Positions 49,986 to 60,150 of a DNA stretch of 64,000 nt are shown piece after piece. The position numbers were made by a program, and so were the translations under genes. The stretch comes from Phycisphaerales bacterium (GTDB lineage Bacteria > Planctomycetota > Phycisphaerae > Phycisphaerales > UBA1924), in NCBI GenBank assembly GCA_029260455.1, contig JAJDDF010000008.1:1-64000 (forward strand), given 5' to 3'. Below the pieces are notes generated by a model that was not told the origin of the DNA, did not search any database, and saw only the letters and a program-made list of their open reading frames with translations. The first letter of the stretch is position 1. Each line of letters starts with the position of its first letter.

Positions 49986-51409
49986 GACACTGCCTCCCCA
50001 TTCTGATCATCCGCACTGCCATGCGCACCGGCGGGGTGGGCGTTTGCTTCTGGCATCACCGCTTTGAGTTCGGCCATCGCAATAACCGGCAGGTATCTGA
50101 TGAACAAAAGGAACAACGTCAGGAAAAGCCCCATGCTGCCGATCAGCATCGCAAGATCGACCCATGTCGGTGCGAAATAGGCCCAACTGCTTGGCAGGTA
50201 ATCCTGTTCGAGTGAAATCACGATGACGAAACGCTCAAACCACATCCCGACGTTCACGCACATCACGACGAAGAACATCACCGGGATGCTGCGCCGGCAT
50301 CTCTTGAACCAGAACAGTTGCGGGGCTGCAACATTGCAGAACAGCATGATCCAATAGGCCCACGCGTGTTGGCCGAACGCCCGATTGATAAATGCAAAGC
50401 TCTCATAGCGTGCGCCTGAATACCACGCCGTGAAAAACTCCATGAGGTATGCGTATCCGACGATCGACCCGGTGAGCAGGATGATCTTGTTCATGTTCTC
50501 AAGGTGGCGCATCGTGATGAAATCTTTGAGGCCCCAAAGCTGACGCGACGGCACCGCAAGTGTCACCACCATGGCAAAACCGCCAAAGATTGCCCCGGCT
50601 ACGAAATACGGCGGGAAAATCGTGCTATGCCAACCCGGAACCTGCGCTACCGCAAAGTCGAACGACACCACCGAATGCACCGACAACACAAGCGGCGTCG
50701 CCAGTGCTGCGAGCAATAGATACGCCCGTTCATAGCGATGCCAGTGGCGCGTGCTGCCGCACCACCCCAGCGCAAGAATGCCATAGATTATCGCACGGGT
50801 CTTCGTCACTGCGCGATCGCGAAACGTCGCAAGATCAGGAATCATCCCCACATACCAGAACATCAGTGACACGGTGAAATAGGTACTCACCGCAAACACA
50901 TCCCAAAGCAGCGGGCTGCGGAACTGCGGCCATAAGTCCATCTGATTCGGGAACGGGAACAGCCAGTACACCACCCACACCCGCCCGACGTGAATCACCG
51001 GGAACGTGCCTGCGCAAATCACCGCGAAGATGGTCATCGCCTCGGCAAACCGGTTGATCGCGGTGCGCCATTTCTGGCGGAACAGGAACAAAATCGCACT
51101 GATCAGCGTGCCCGCGTGCCCGATTCCGATCCAGAACACAAAGTTGATAATCGGGAAACCCCACATCGTCGGGCTGTGATTACCCCACACACCCACACCT
51201 GTGATGATCAGATACAAGACCAACAGCCCGAACAATGATGCAAGCGTCGATGAAATAGCGAACGCGATATACCAGGCCCTCGGCGGGCGCGGCGACTCAT
51301 TGGCCTGACATATCGCCGTCGTCACCGAGGCAAACTCGGTGTGGTTCAGTACCAACGGCGCCCTTTGGCACGGATCCTCAAACGTGTTGTCGATTGTTGG
51401 TTCGTTCAT
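49982..51409 (-). CDS. actC: Alternative Complex III subunit ActC (NrfD-like, ten helices)
   Basis: A 475-residue polytopic membrane protein that forms the menaquinol site together with the ferredoxin domain of ActB. N-terminal residues 1-40 are soluble, then about ten hydrophobic helices follow. Conserved patches include [23 protein letters not shown] and [14 protein letters not shown], typical of the ActC branch. It overlaps ActB by four bases. Confidence 0.95.
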   Translation of the reverse strand: MNEPTIDNTFEDPCQRAPLVLNHTEFASVTTAICQANESPRPPRAWYIAFAISSTLASLFGLLVLYLIITGVGVWGNHSPTMWGFPIINFVFWIGIGHAGTLISAILFLFRQKWRTAINRFAEAMTIFAVICAGTFPVIHVGRVWVVYWLFPFPNQMDLWPQFRSPLLWDVFAVSTYFTVSLMFWYVGMIPDLATFRDRAVTKTRAIIYGILALGWCGSTRHWHRYERAYLLLAALATPLVLSVHSVVSFDFAVAQVPGWHSTIFPPYFVAGAIFGGFAMVVTLAVPSRQLWGLKDFITMRHLENMNKIILLTGSIVGYAYLMEFFTAWYSGARYESFAFINRAFGQHAWAYWIMLFCNVAAPQLFWFKRCRRSIPVMFFVVMCVNVGMWFERFVIVISLEQDYLPSSWAYFAPTWVDLAMLIGSMGLFLTLFLLFIRYLPVIAMAELKAVMPEANAHPAGAHGSADDQNGEAVS

Positions 51410-54400
51410 GGTGTGTTGTGCGTATTGCTCTGGTTAGTGCTGTGCGTGTCGGCTGGGCGCTCGTGCCCTACAGATGCGACCGGGTTGCGCACCTTGGCGA
51501 GATACTTCACCCGGGGTTTGGTGTTGAGTTCATCAAGGACGTTGTATGACCTTTCATCTTTGTGCAGTTGTGCGATGCGGCTCGTTGGATCATTGAGATC
51601 GCCAAAAATGATCGCCTGTGCTGGGCACGCCTCTTCGCAGGCAGTCATGATGGCACCATCGGCAATGGTCGCCTCTGTGCCCTGCTCGGTGCCGCCGGCC
51701 TGCACCCATGCATTCTTGGATCTGATTTTTGCGCCCTCGATGCGCTGCGTGCAGAACGTGCATTTTTCCATCACGCCGCGCATGCGCACAGATACGTCCG
51801 GATTGAATTGCATCTGCCGCAGTTCGCCTGCATCGGCTTGCGGAAGTTCGTAATACTCGCGCTCAACTTGCAACAGCGCCCCGGGCTGTGTTCGATGCGG
51901 CTTGCGTTTCCAGTAGTCGTAAAAGTTGAACCGTCGCACCTTGTAGGGACAGTTATTCGAACAATACCGCGTGCCCACGCACCGGTTGTAGACCATCACG
52001 TTCAAGCCATCTTTGTCGTGCATCGTAGCGCCAACAGGGCACACCGTTTCACACGGTGCGTTCTCGCACATCTGGCACGGCATGGGTTGCAACGCCACGC
52101 TGTGCATCTTCGTTGGGTCGTAGCTGCCATCTGTGGTGCCGAAACTGTAGTACCGATCCACACGAATCCAGTGCATCTCGCGCCCGCGCAACACCTGATC
52201 CTTGCCCACGATCGGAATGTTATTCTCGGCGTGACATGCCGCGACACACCCATTGCACCCAACGCACGCGCTCAGATCGATCGACATCGCCCAGCGGTGC
52301 GCAGCACCTTCGAGATTTGTTTCTTCATATGGAGACAACTGGTGCAGCACATGCTGACGATGCGTCGCGAAGTCCGGGTGTTCGCGATATTCATTCAGAT
52401 TCGCTTCGCGGAAGATTGAACCAAGACGCTCCTGCTGACTCTTGCCCGCAACGCGCGTTACATCGATTGCAAAATGATCCTGCGTCACCGCAAGCGGATA
52501 CTTTTTGCTGGTCTTTGTGATCTTGACATTGCGAGCTGAGAAAAACGATTTCGCAGTTCTTAACGTTCCCGCATCACTACCCGCCCCACCGCAGACCCGT
52601 CCCTTGAACCTGCGTCCATAGCCAAGAGCAACCACAGCGCACGCACCGTGTTGACCAGGCATCAAGAGCACCGGCAATTCAAGAGCTGCGCCATCCGCCC
52701 GGACCGATACCACATCGCCAGTTTCGACACCAAGTTCTTTCGCCCGGCCAATACCCAGAAGCAGCGCATTGTCCCATGTCAGTTTCGTCAATGGATCCGG
52801 CAGTTCCTGTTGCCACCCGTTGTTGGCAAGTCGTCCGTCATACACCTTCGAATCTGCAACAAACAGAAGTTCTATTTCGCCTGCCCCCGATGCTGGAAGT
52901 TCCGCAGCAAACCGCTTGATGTGCTGCGCCGCGCCTGAATGATCTACCTTTGGCTGTTCTTGTTCATACGCGCTTTGGGCCAGTACGCCATCGTGCAGCG
53001 CCCGGCGCCACGACGACTCGGCAAATGTGCCGCCGGTCATCTCAGCAAACGTGCGCTGGACAATCTGTTCGCCCAATCTCAATTCGTCATTGCTCAGCGC
53101 CGCAAGCAGTTCGATGGCGCTGTGTCCATCAAAGAGCGGTTCGATCAATGGCTGACACACCGTGACCGTGCCGTCAATACTGCGGACATCACCCCATGCT
53201 TCAAGCAGGTGCGCTCGGGGGAGGAGCCATGTGCACAGCGCCGCGGTCTCATCGTCATATTCGCTCAATCGAACGGACTGCCCAACATTTTGCAGGGCGC
53301 TCGCAAAGTGGAGATCAGCGGGCGCGTCATACGCCGGGTTCCCGCCAATGATGACGAGCGTCTGGACTCGTCTGTTGTTCATCGCATCAACGAGTGCGGT
53401 CAGGGAATTGACATGCCCCACATGATCAGGCACCTGCATATAGGAGACTGTGTTGCCGACTGCACCGATTGCATCATTGATCAGGTGGGCAATGAGGTGA
53501 ACCGCCGGCGGCTGACTCAGCCCCACTGCGATGACACTCCGCCCTGTATGTGCTTGTAAATCCGTGATGACATTCGCAAGCAAAGTCTTGAGCTCATCCT
53601 CACTGAGCTCGCATTCAATTGATCGCGCCGCAAGGGCCCGAATGCTCGCCGGTGCCTTTGCCAGCACCCCCACTGCAAGACGGGCTGCGACTGTCGCAAC
53701 ATCTGCTGGGCGCATACCAACGCGCTCATCCGCATTCCCCCCGGTCAAACTCAACATGCCCTCGAAGGCATACAGACGGCTCATCTCAGAATGAGCGCCC
53801 TTGAGCGAACGCGATGCGGCAAAGCTGCGAATATTTTCGAGTGATGAAACCGGACGATCAAGGAAATCGCCGCCGAGTGACACAATCACCCGCGCCCGGG
53901 TGAGATCGAGATGCGTGCGATAGTCCGAGCCGAATGCCATGCGCGCACCAAAGCGCTCGTTGTCATCGCTAACCGATTCATATTCATGCCACACCATCGC
54001 GGGGTAGGCGCGCTGCATCCGCTCACGCATGGAGCGCATACTTGGCGACGAGGTCGCTTCGCTCAGCACGCGCAAGCCAGCACCCGCATTGGCACCAATT
54101 TTCTCACGGTTGGCCTCGAACCACACGCCGAATGCATCCCAGTTGGTATCCGTCCTACCCTGCCGCCCGTGCCTTGCGCGATCCGGATCGTAGAGATCGA
54201 GAATGGTCGCCTGTGCAATTGGACCAGAGGCCCCCCGGGAGACCGGGTGCTGCGGATTGCCATCGACTTTAATTGGTCGCCCGTCAATACTGGTCACAAG
54301 CAGGCCCAGCCCCAAGCCGCCCAGTTCCATTGCGGTCGCGTAGCGCACAGGCTCACCGGGCGTGCGTCCTTCAGGTCTGCGCGAAAATGGAACGATTCTT

Positions 54401-54618
54401 TCTTCCGGCCAACGTCGGCACCCCGCAAGTCCGGCCAGTGCGAGTGAAGCCCCCATGATCTTCAGGAAATGTCGCCGTTCGATGGCACTGAGAGAGTCCA
54501 ACGTTCCCGCAACAAACTCATCACCGAGCAGTTCGCCAAACCGCGACTCATGTGACAGCTCATCAAGGCTGCGCCAGTACGCCTGACCACTGGATGGCTG
54601 TTCATTCACCGGTGACAT
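51406..54618 (-). CDS. actB: Alternative Complex III subunit ActB (molybdopterin-fold plus ferredoxin)
   Basis: A 1070-residue Tat-exported subunit. The Tat signal RRHFLK lies at about residues 48-53 followed by [10 protein letters not shown] large molybdopterin-oxidoreductase-like domain (about 80-730) comes next; in this family it carries no molybdenum. The C-terminal ferredoxin domain (about 770-1010) has four cluster motifs: [35 protein letters not shown] (a Thr in one position, giving a 3Fe-4S site) and CTFCTQ with CEEACPAQA. The ATG at 54618 was preferred to a TTG three codons earlier. It passes electrons from the ActC quinol site to ActA haems. Confidence 0.95.
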   Translation of the reverse strand: MSPVNEQPSSGQAYWRSLDELSHESRFGELLGDEFVAGTLDSLSAIERRHFLKIMGASLALAGLAGCRRWPEERIVPFSRRPEGRTPGEPVRYATAMELGGLGLGLLVTSIDGRPIKVDGNPQHPVSRGASGPIAQATILDLYDPDRARHGRQGRTDTNWDAFGVWFEANREKIGANAGAGLRVLSEATSSPSMRSMRERMQRAYPAMVWHEYESVSDDNERFGARMAFGSDYRTHLDLTRARVIVSLGGDFLDRPVSSLENIRSFAASRSLKGAHSEMSRLYAFEGMLSLTGGNADERVGMRPADVATVAARLAVGVLAKAPASIRALAARSIECELSEDELKTLLANVITDLQAHTGRSVIAVGLSQPPAVHLIAHLINDAIGAVGNTVSYMQVPDHVGHVNSLTALVDAMNNRRVQTLVIIGGNPAYDAPADLHFASALQNVGQSVRLSEYDDETAALCTWLLPRAHLLEAWGDVRSIDGTVTVCQPLIEPLFDGHSAIELLAALSNDELRLGEQIVQRTFAEMTGGTFAESSWRRALHDGVLAQSAYEQEQPKVDHSGAAQHIKRFAAELPASGAGEIELLFVADSKVYDGRLANNGWQQELPDPLTKLTWDNALLLGIGRAKELGVETGDVVSVRADGAALELPVLLMPGQHGACAVVALGYGRRFKGRVCGGAGSDAGTLRTAKSFFSARNVKITKTSKKYPLAVTQDHFAIDVTRVAGKSQQERLGSIFREANLNEYREHPDFATHRQHVLHQLSPYEETNLEGAAHRWAMSIDLSACVGCNGCVAACHAENNIPIVGKDQVLRGREMHWIRVDRYYSFGTTDGSYDPTKMHSVALQPMPCQMCENAPCETVCPVGATMHDKDGLNVMVYNRCVGTRYCSNNCPYKVRRFNFYDYWKRKPHRTQPGALLQVEREYYELPQADAGELRQMQFNPDVSVRMRGVMEKCTFCTQRIEGAKIRSKNAWVQAGGTEQGTEATIADGAIMTACEEACPAQAIIFGDLNDPTSRIAQLHKDERSYNVLDELNTKPRVKYLAKVRNPVASVGHERPADTHSTNQSNTHNTP

Positions 54619-55298
54619 GTTGAACAATCCTCAGAAGGTGAAATGTGCGAAATATCGAGCAGGCCGCGCCGGACCTGAGCCGTCTGGTCGCGAAGAGAGT
54701 CGAACGCAAGGTTGGTGATCTCATCCAGCGGGCGAAGATTCGGTTCCGGATCGCGATGACATTCCAAACACCACCCCATGCTGAGAGGCTGCGTCTGAAA
54801 AACAACATCCATCTCATCGATTCGACCATGGCAGGTCGCGCACCCGACACCGCGCTCGACATGTGCTGAATGGTCGAAAAACACATAATCCGGAAGGTCA
54901 TGGACGCGCTGCCACAGGATCGCAGTGCCCTCGCCATAGCTCTCCCAAAGCGGTTTGAGTGCTTCACTTTCGGGCTGCACCTGAGCGTGGCAGGTCATGC
55001 AGGTCTGCGTGGGCGGGATTGCAGCCTTGGCAGCGTATTCAACGGTGTTGTGGCAATACCGGCAATCCAGGCCTAATTCCCCAGCATGAATTTTGTGGCT
55101 GAAGGGGATCGGCTGGATCGGCATATACCCCACATTGTGAGTCACCGGGCTCAATCCGTAGGTCAAAACAAGGGCTGCGTAGATCGGCACCACAAGAATC
55201 GCCCCGATCACCGTGGGGAGCAGCAGATTGCTCCACTGCGGAAATACGAAACGCACCGGCGTTTCGAGGGGACCATCTATGTCTTTGGAAGTCCTCAT
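54606..55298 (-). CDS. actA: Alternative Complex III pentahaem subunit ActA
   Basis: A 230-residue cytochrome with one membrane helix (about residues 26-48) and five CXXCH sites: CRYCH, CMTCH, CATCH, CLECH and CSTCH, in the spacing typical of ActA. It begins with a short cytoplasmic segment. The ATG at 55298 was chosen because it gives the normal ActA N-terminus; longer in-frame starts have no support. It is the first gene of the operon, divergent from the DUF59-nar genes. Its stop overlaps actB by 13 bases. Confidence 0.95.
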   Translation of the reverse strand: MRTSKDIDGPLETPVRFVFPQWSNLLLPTVIGAILVVPIYAALVLTYGLSPVTHNVGYMPIQPIPFSHKIHAGELGLDCRYCHNTVEYAAKAAIPPTQTCMTCHAQVQPESEALKPLWESYGEGTAILWQRVHDLPDYVFFDHSAHVERGVGCATCHGRIDEMDVVFQTQPLSMGWCLECHRDPEPNLRPLDEITNLAFDSLRDQTAQVRRGLLDISHISPSEDCSTCHR

Positions 55299-55561
55299 TT
55301 TCGCCGTGCCGTGCCCTTGGGGAGGGGTGCTGGAAACTCCATCACGATGCTGCCCAGCATGATCAGGAGTTTTGGAGTATGATATGAGTATATCATCCAA
55401 TCGAGGACAGCGTGCGTGACTGAGCAACTGAACATCGAGGAAAACTGGACCCCCGGGAATCGGGGCCAATCGCCCCCCTTGGGCCACGAGTCAGACCGTG
55501 TTTTCCAGTTGCCTGGGGTTGCGGGTGAATGCAGCAACATTCCTTTTTGGGGCACATCAAA

Positions 55562-56329
55562 ATGATCACATGCAGCGAACAAAGTGTTTGGGATTGCCTG
55601 AAAGAGATGAAGGATCCGGCCTCGCAGCAGGATGTCGTATCGCTTGGCGTCGTTGAAGATGTGGCGCTGGCAGAGGAGCGGGTGACTGTTCGGCTGTCAC
55701 TGCCCAAGGGCGATACCTATGCGCATGAAGCTCTTGCTACTGCGATTCGTCACAAGCTTGCAACACTTGATGGCATTGACCGCGTCCGGGTGATCGTGCC
55801 GCGCGGCGATGGTCGCGATCTGTCAGCAGGCCAGCCAAACAGCGAAGCAATCCATCTGCCCGTATTGGGTGAAGTGGGCGAAGACGATCTTCCGCGCCCG
55901 CCAGTGTGGGCTCCTGAAGCAGGCTATGGCGAAGGCGGTCCTGAGGAACTGGCCTCACCAGATTCGCCTGTGACCCATGACCGGTACGAAGGGTGGCCGC
56001 CCGTATTTCAGTGGGAAATGGACCCCGGTGACCCGGCGCTTGAAAGCGGCGATGGGCAGGTTCGCCTTGGGAGCTGGGACTACGACGTCTGGTGGCAAAC
56101 CCACCCAGCGGGCATTGTGTATGTCTCAATTCAAGCCATGCAAGATGATTCGGAGCCCGCCGATGGTGAGCGCCGGCACCCGATGGGGCGCAATGTTGTG
56201 GTCAATCTTGTGTGGGATCAGCGCCGTCTTGCGGTCATTGCGATCTATGGCACAACCCGCGATTTCAGGCCGTTCATCGAGGCATTCCGTAGTGCGTACG
56301 GCCTTCAAGAACAGGAGAACAACCAATGA
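55562..56329 (+). CDS. DUF59/MIP18-type protein with long unknown C-terminus, leading the nar operon
   Basis: A 255-residue soluble protein. The N-terminal 90 residues are a DUF59 domain (VWDCLKEMKDPASQQDVVSLGVVEDV and the later DGIDRVRVIVP strand), a fold linked to iron-sulphur cluster assembly. The remaining part has Pro/Glu-rich linkers and a Trp-rich segment (VWAPEAGYG, YDVWWQTHPAG) that I do not recognise. The stop overlaps the narG ATG by four bases. It probably assists cluster insertion into NarG/NarH, whose operon it heads (inference). The start at 55562 fits the domain; an in-frame ATG 11 codons upstream is possible. Confidence 0.8.
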   Translation: MITCSEQSVWDCLKEMKDPASQQDVVSLGVVEDVALAEERVTVRLSLPKGDTYAHEALATAIRHKLATLDGIDRVRVIVPRGDGRDLSAGQPNSEAIHLPVLGEVGEDDLPRPPVWAPEAGYGEGGPEELASPDSPVTHDRYEGWPPVFQWEMDPGDPALESGDGQVRLGSWDYDVWWQTHPAGIVYVSIQAMQDDSEPADGERRHPMGRNVVVNLVWDQRRLAVIAIYGTTRDFRPFIEAFRSAYGLQEQENNQ

Positions 56330-59300
56330 CGACTCCCAATGGCAATGGGAATGGCTCCCGATGGTTTCGCGTCGCAGATGAGCCGCGGGATTGGGAAGAT
56401 TTTTATAGAGAGCGTTGGTCGTTCGACAAGTCTGTGCGCACAAGCCACAGCGTCAACTGTTCCGGGTCGTGCTCTTGGGAAGTATTTGTCAAGAACGGGT
56501 TGATCTGCTGGGAACTGCAGAAGGTTGACTGGCCGCAGATCAGCTCTGATACGCCAAGCTACGAGCCGCGCGGGTGTCAGCGCGGGATCTCATCGTCATG
56601 GTATCCCTACAGCCCGGTGCGCCCAAAATACCCATATATTCGCGGTGTTTTGCTCGATTATTATGAAGCGGAACTTGCCAGCGGGAAAGACCCGGTCGAG
56701 GCGTATGCTGCGATCGTTGAAGACCCAGTACGCAAGAAGACCTATCGCGAAGCGCGCGGCAAGGCGGGGTGGCGGCGATCGAGTTGGGATGTGGCGACCG
56801 AAATATGGGCCGCGTCCATCATCTATACAACCAAAACGTACGGCGCAGACCATCTTGCATCATTCTCGCCCATCCCGGCGATGAGCATGGTCAGCTTTCT
56901 GTCCGGGCATCGCCTGTGCAATCTTTTGGGCGGCACGATGCTGAGCTTTTATGAGTGGTACCACGATCTGCCGCACATCATGCCGATGATGTGGGGCGAT
57001 CAGACCGATGTCGGTGAAGCCGCGGATTGGTATCAGAGCACGTACTGGATGGTCATCGGGTCCAACTTGCCGATGACGCGCACGCCTGATGCACACTTTG
57101 CCTCTGAACACAAATACAACGGCGGGAAGATCGTCAACCTGGCGCCGAACTATTCGGACATGACCAAGTTTGCAGATCTTTGGGTGCCAATCCGCCCGGG
57201 CACAGATGCGGCGTTCCTGCTCGCGTGTATTCATGTGATCTTGCAGGAGTGTCACGTCGATAACGAAGTCGCATACTTCCGTGACTACATCAAGAAGTAC
57301 ACCAACTTGCCATTCATGGTCATACTCGATGAGCAAGACGATGGCTCGTTCCTGTCCGGACGTTTCCTGCGCGCAAGCGATTTCGCGGAACATGACGGCG
57401 AAGAGAACGCGGACTGGAAGCTGATGATGATGGATCAGGCCAGTGGCGATTTGAAGATGCCGGTGGGCTCGCTCGGGTTCCGCTGGGAGAAGGAGAATAT
57501 CGGCAGGTGGAATCTGAAATCAGAGGACGCCAAGACCGGTGAAACGTTTGACCCGATGCTCAGTTGCATGACCGGAAGCGGTTCACACGAAGAGGTTTCG
57601 GTTCTCTTCTCTGATTTTACTGACACATTTGACACAACACTTGGTCAAACAGAAGGCAAAGGCAAACGGGCGGCATCGATGAGGCGCGGCATCCCCGCCA
57701 AGCGGGTCACAACCAAGGATGGCAAAGAAATTCTCGTCACGACTGCCTACGACATTTTGCTTGCGCAATTGGGCGTCGGACGCGGCATGTCAGGCGATTA
57801 CCCCAAGGATTTCGACGATGCTTCGGTGCCCTATACGCCTGCATGGCAGGAACAGGAAACGGGGGTTTCTCGCGACATGGTGATTCGCGTGGCGCGCGAA
57901 TGGGCCGACAATGCCGAGAAGACCGAAGGCAAGAGCATGTTCATCACCGGCTCGGGCGTGCTTCACTGGTATCACGGCGGGCCGTTGATCTACCGCGCTA
58001 TGGCGGTGATGGGCATCCTGACCGGGTGCATGGGCAAGAACGGCGGCGGGTTCAATCACTATGTTGGTACCGAAAAGATTCGCCCCTACGCTGCGATTGG
58101 CACATTGGGTGGTGCTTCTGACTGGGGCGGTCCGCCGCGTCATCAAAACAGCACTTCGTATTTCTACTTCCACACCGATCAGTGGCGGTATGACGGGATG
58201 GTGCTCGATCCCCTATGGGCGCCTTGGGCCGAAAAGTTCCCGGCCAAGGGCAATCATGCTGCCGATCAAAACATGATGGCGGTGCGCCTTGGGTGGCTTC
58301 CTTTCTACCCGCAGATCGATAAGAAGAACCCGATCGATTTTCTTAAGGAAGCGCGCGCTTCGGGCGCTGAAACAGAAAAGGAAGTCGGCGAATTCGTCGC
58401 AAAAGAGTTCAAGGAAGGGCGCGAGCGATTTGCACTTGAAGATGTTGATGCCGAACCAAACCACCCGAAGGTGCTGTGGATCTGGCGCGGGAATCTCATC
58501 GGCACGAGCATGCGCGGCCATGAATATGGTCTGAAGCACCTGCTTGGTACGCACAACAATGTTTTGGGCGAGGATCGTGCAGAGGGTCTTGTGAACGATG
58601 TCGAATGGCACGAACAGGCCCCACTTGGCAAGCTCGATCTTGTGGTGAATGTGAATCTTCGGATGGATTCATCTGCAAACTATGCGGACATCGTGCTGCC
58701 GACTGCGCACTGGTACGAGAAGTACGACCTGACGTGTTCGGACCTGCATTCGTTCTTCCATCCGTTCACGCCCGCGCACGATCCACCGTGGGAAGCGAAA
58801 CACGACTGGGATGTTTTCAAGGCGTGCGCTGCGAAGGTGAGCGAACTTGCCAAGAAGCACATGCCAGAGCCATTTGAGGACATGGTCATGCAGCCCATGA
58901 TCACCGACTGCGAAGACGAAATGGCGCAGCCTATGGGTGAGCTGCGCGACTGGAAAACAGGTGAAGTCGAACCCATCCCGGGCAAGACGTTCCCCAACGT
59001 CAAAATCGTCGAACGCGATTACACGAAGACGTACGACAAGTACACGACGTTTGGCCCCAAAGTCTGCAAGCCAGAAGGCTACGGGTGCAAGGGCATCAAC
59101 GGCGATCTGACTGAAGTCTATGAACAACTCAAGGAGAGCTATCTCGTTGGCGAAAAGGACGGGCGGCCCTCTCTGGAATTCGCCCAGCAGGTGTGTGAAG
59201 TGATCTTGCGCATCTCGCCAGAGAGTGACGGCGAAGTCTCACACATGATCTTCGAGGGTCTGGAAAAACGTTGCGGCGTACCCTTGGCGCACCTCGTCGA

Positions 59301-60102
59301 AGGTGATCGCGAGATTCACCATCATTATCCAGAGTTGCAGTCTCAGCCGCGGCGCAGTTTGACCTCGCCGCACTGGTCTGCGATCGAATCGCCGGGGCGA
59401 ACGTATTGCCCGTGGACACTCAATATCGAAACGCTCAAGCCCTGGCATACGTTGACCGGGCGACAGGAGATTTATTTCGATCACCGGGGCTACCGCGAAC
59501 TGGGCGAATCAATGCCGACGTATAAGCCGCCGGTCGACATGGTGAAGATTGGCGACTGTCAGCCGGGCAAGGCCGAAGCGCGGTCGAAGGTTTTCCGGTA
59601 TCTGACGCCGCACGGCAAGTGGTCGATCCACAGCATGTTCTGGGATACGTGGCACATGCTCAATATGTTCCGTGGCGGGCAGGTGGTCTGGATCAACGAT
59701 CAGGACGCCGCCGAGATTGATGTCAAGGACAACGACTGGGTTGAGATTTACAACGAGAACGGCATCGCCAACGTGCGCGCTGTGGTCAGCGGTACCTTGC
59801 CGCGCAGCAGTGTGATCATGTACCACTCATCCGAACGGCACATCGCGGTGCCATTCTCACCACTTGCGCGGAAGAAGAAGATGAGCGATTTGCGCGGCGG
59901 CAACAACAATGCGCCGACGCGCATCATGATGAATCCGTCGACGATGATTGGTGGATATGCCAACTGGACGTATTTCCTCAACTATTGGGGCACGAGCCCA
60001 TCGGAGCGCGATTGCGCCGTTCTGATTCGCAAGATGCCGTTGGAACCGGGCAAGAAGAAAGTCATTTACCTGGAATCCGAGCTTCCCGTAGAAGAGCAGT
60101 AA
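56326..60102 (+). CDS. narG: Respiratory nitrate reductase alpha subunit
   Basis: A 1258-residue Mo-bis-MGD enzyme reducing nitrate to nitrite. AGGAG precedes the ATG. The FS0 cluster ligands are His41, Cys45, Cys49 and Cys84 (HSVNCSGSC and RGCQRG). The Mo-ligand Asp is Asp228 in QTDVGEAADWY. The length and motif order agree with membrane-bound cytoplasm-facing NarG (E. coli 1247 residues). There is no twin-arginine signal, so the active site faces the cytoplasm. It is coupled to the DUF59 gene by a 4-base overlap and precedes narH by 48 bases. Confidence 0.97.
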   Translation: MTTPNGNGNGSRWFRVADEPRDWEDFYRERWSFDKSVRTSHSVNCSGSCSWEVFVKNGLICWELQKVDWPQISSDTPSYEPRGCQRGISSSWYPYSPVRPKYPYIRGVLLDYYEAELASGKDPVEAYAAIVEDPVRKKTYREARGKAGWRRSSWDVATEIWAASIIYTTKTYGADHLASFSPIPAMSMVSFLSGHRLCNLLGGTMLSFYEWYHDLPHIMPMMWGDQTDVGEAADWYQSTYWMVIGSNLPMTRTPDAHFASEHKYNGGKIVNLAPNYSDMTKFADLWVPIRPGTDAAFLLACIHVILQECHVDNEVAYFRDYIKKYTNLPFMVILDEQDDGSFLSGRFLRASDFAEHDGEENADWKLMMMDQASGDLKMPVGSLGFRWEKENIGRWNLKSEDAKTGETFDPMLSCMTGSGSHEEVSVLFSDFTDTFDTTLGQTEGKGKRAASMRRGIPAKRVTTKDGKEILVTTAYDILLAQLGVGRGMSGDYPKDFDDASVPYTPAWQEQETGVSRDMVIRVAREWADNAEKTEGKSMFITGSGVLHWYHGGPLIYRAMAVMGILTGCMGKNGGGFNHYVGTEKIRPYAAIGTLGGASDWGGPPRHQNSTSYFYFHTDQWRYDGMVLDPLWAPWAEKFPAKGNHAADQNMMAVRLGWLPFYPQIDKKNPIDFLKEARASGAETEKEVGEFVAKEFKEGRERFALEDVDAEPNHPKVLWIWRGNLIGTSMRGHEYGLKHLLGTHNNVLGEDRAEGLVNDVEWHEQAPLGKLDLVVNVNLRMDSSANYADIVLPTAHWYEKYDLTCSDLHSFFHPFTPAHDPPWEAKHDWDVFKACAAKVSELAKKHMPEPFEDMVMQPMITDCEDEMAQPMGELRDWKTGEVEPIPGKTFPNVKIVERDYTKTYDKYTTFGPKVCKPEGYGCKGINGDLTEVYEQLKESYLVGEKDGRPSLEFAQQVCEVILRISPESDGEVSHMIFEGLEKRCGVPLAHLVEGDREIHHHYPELQSQPRRSLTSPHWSAIESPGRTYCPWTLNIETLKPWHTLTGRQEIYFDHRGYRELGESMPTYKPPVDMVKIGDCQPGKAEARSKVFRYLTPHGKWSIHSMFWDTWHMLNMFRGGQVVWINDQDAAEIDVKDNDWVEIYNENGIANVRAVVSGTLPRSSVIMYHSSERHIAVPFSPLARKKKMSDLRGGNNNAPTRIMMNPSTMIGGYANWTYFLNYWGTSPSERDCAVLIRKMPLEPGKKKVIYLESELPVEEQ

Positions 60103-60150
60103 GCAACGAGACCGTGTCGCCGCAGGGTGGCACCGCAGGGGACCGATTTT

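Noticed and set aside
55299-55561. Search for FNR (TTGAT-N4-ATCAA), NarL or sigma-54 sites between actA and the DUF59 gene
   Set aside because: Only an imperfect AT-rich dyad near 55380-55396 was seen; nothing that justifies a named site.
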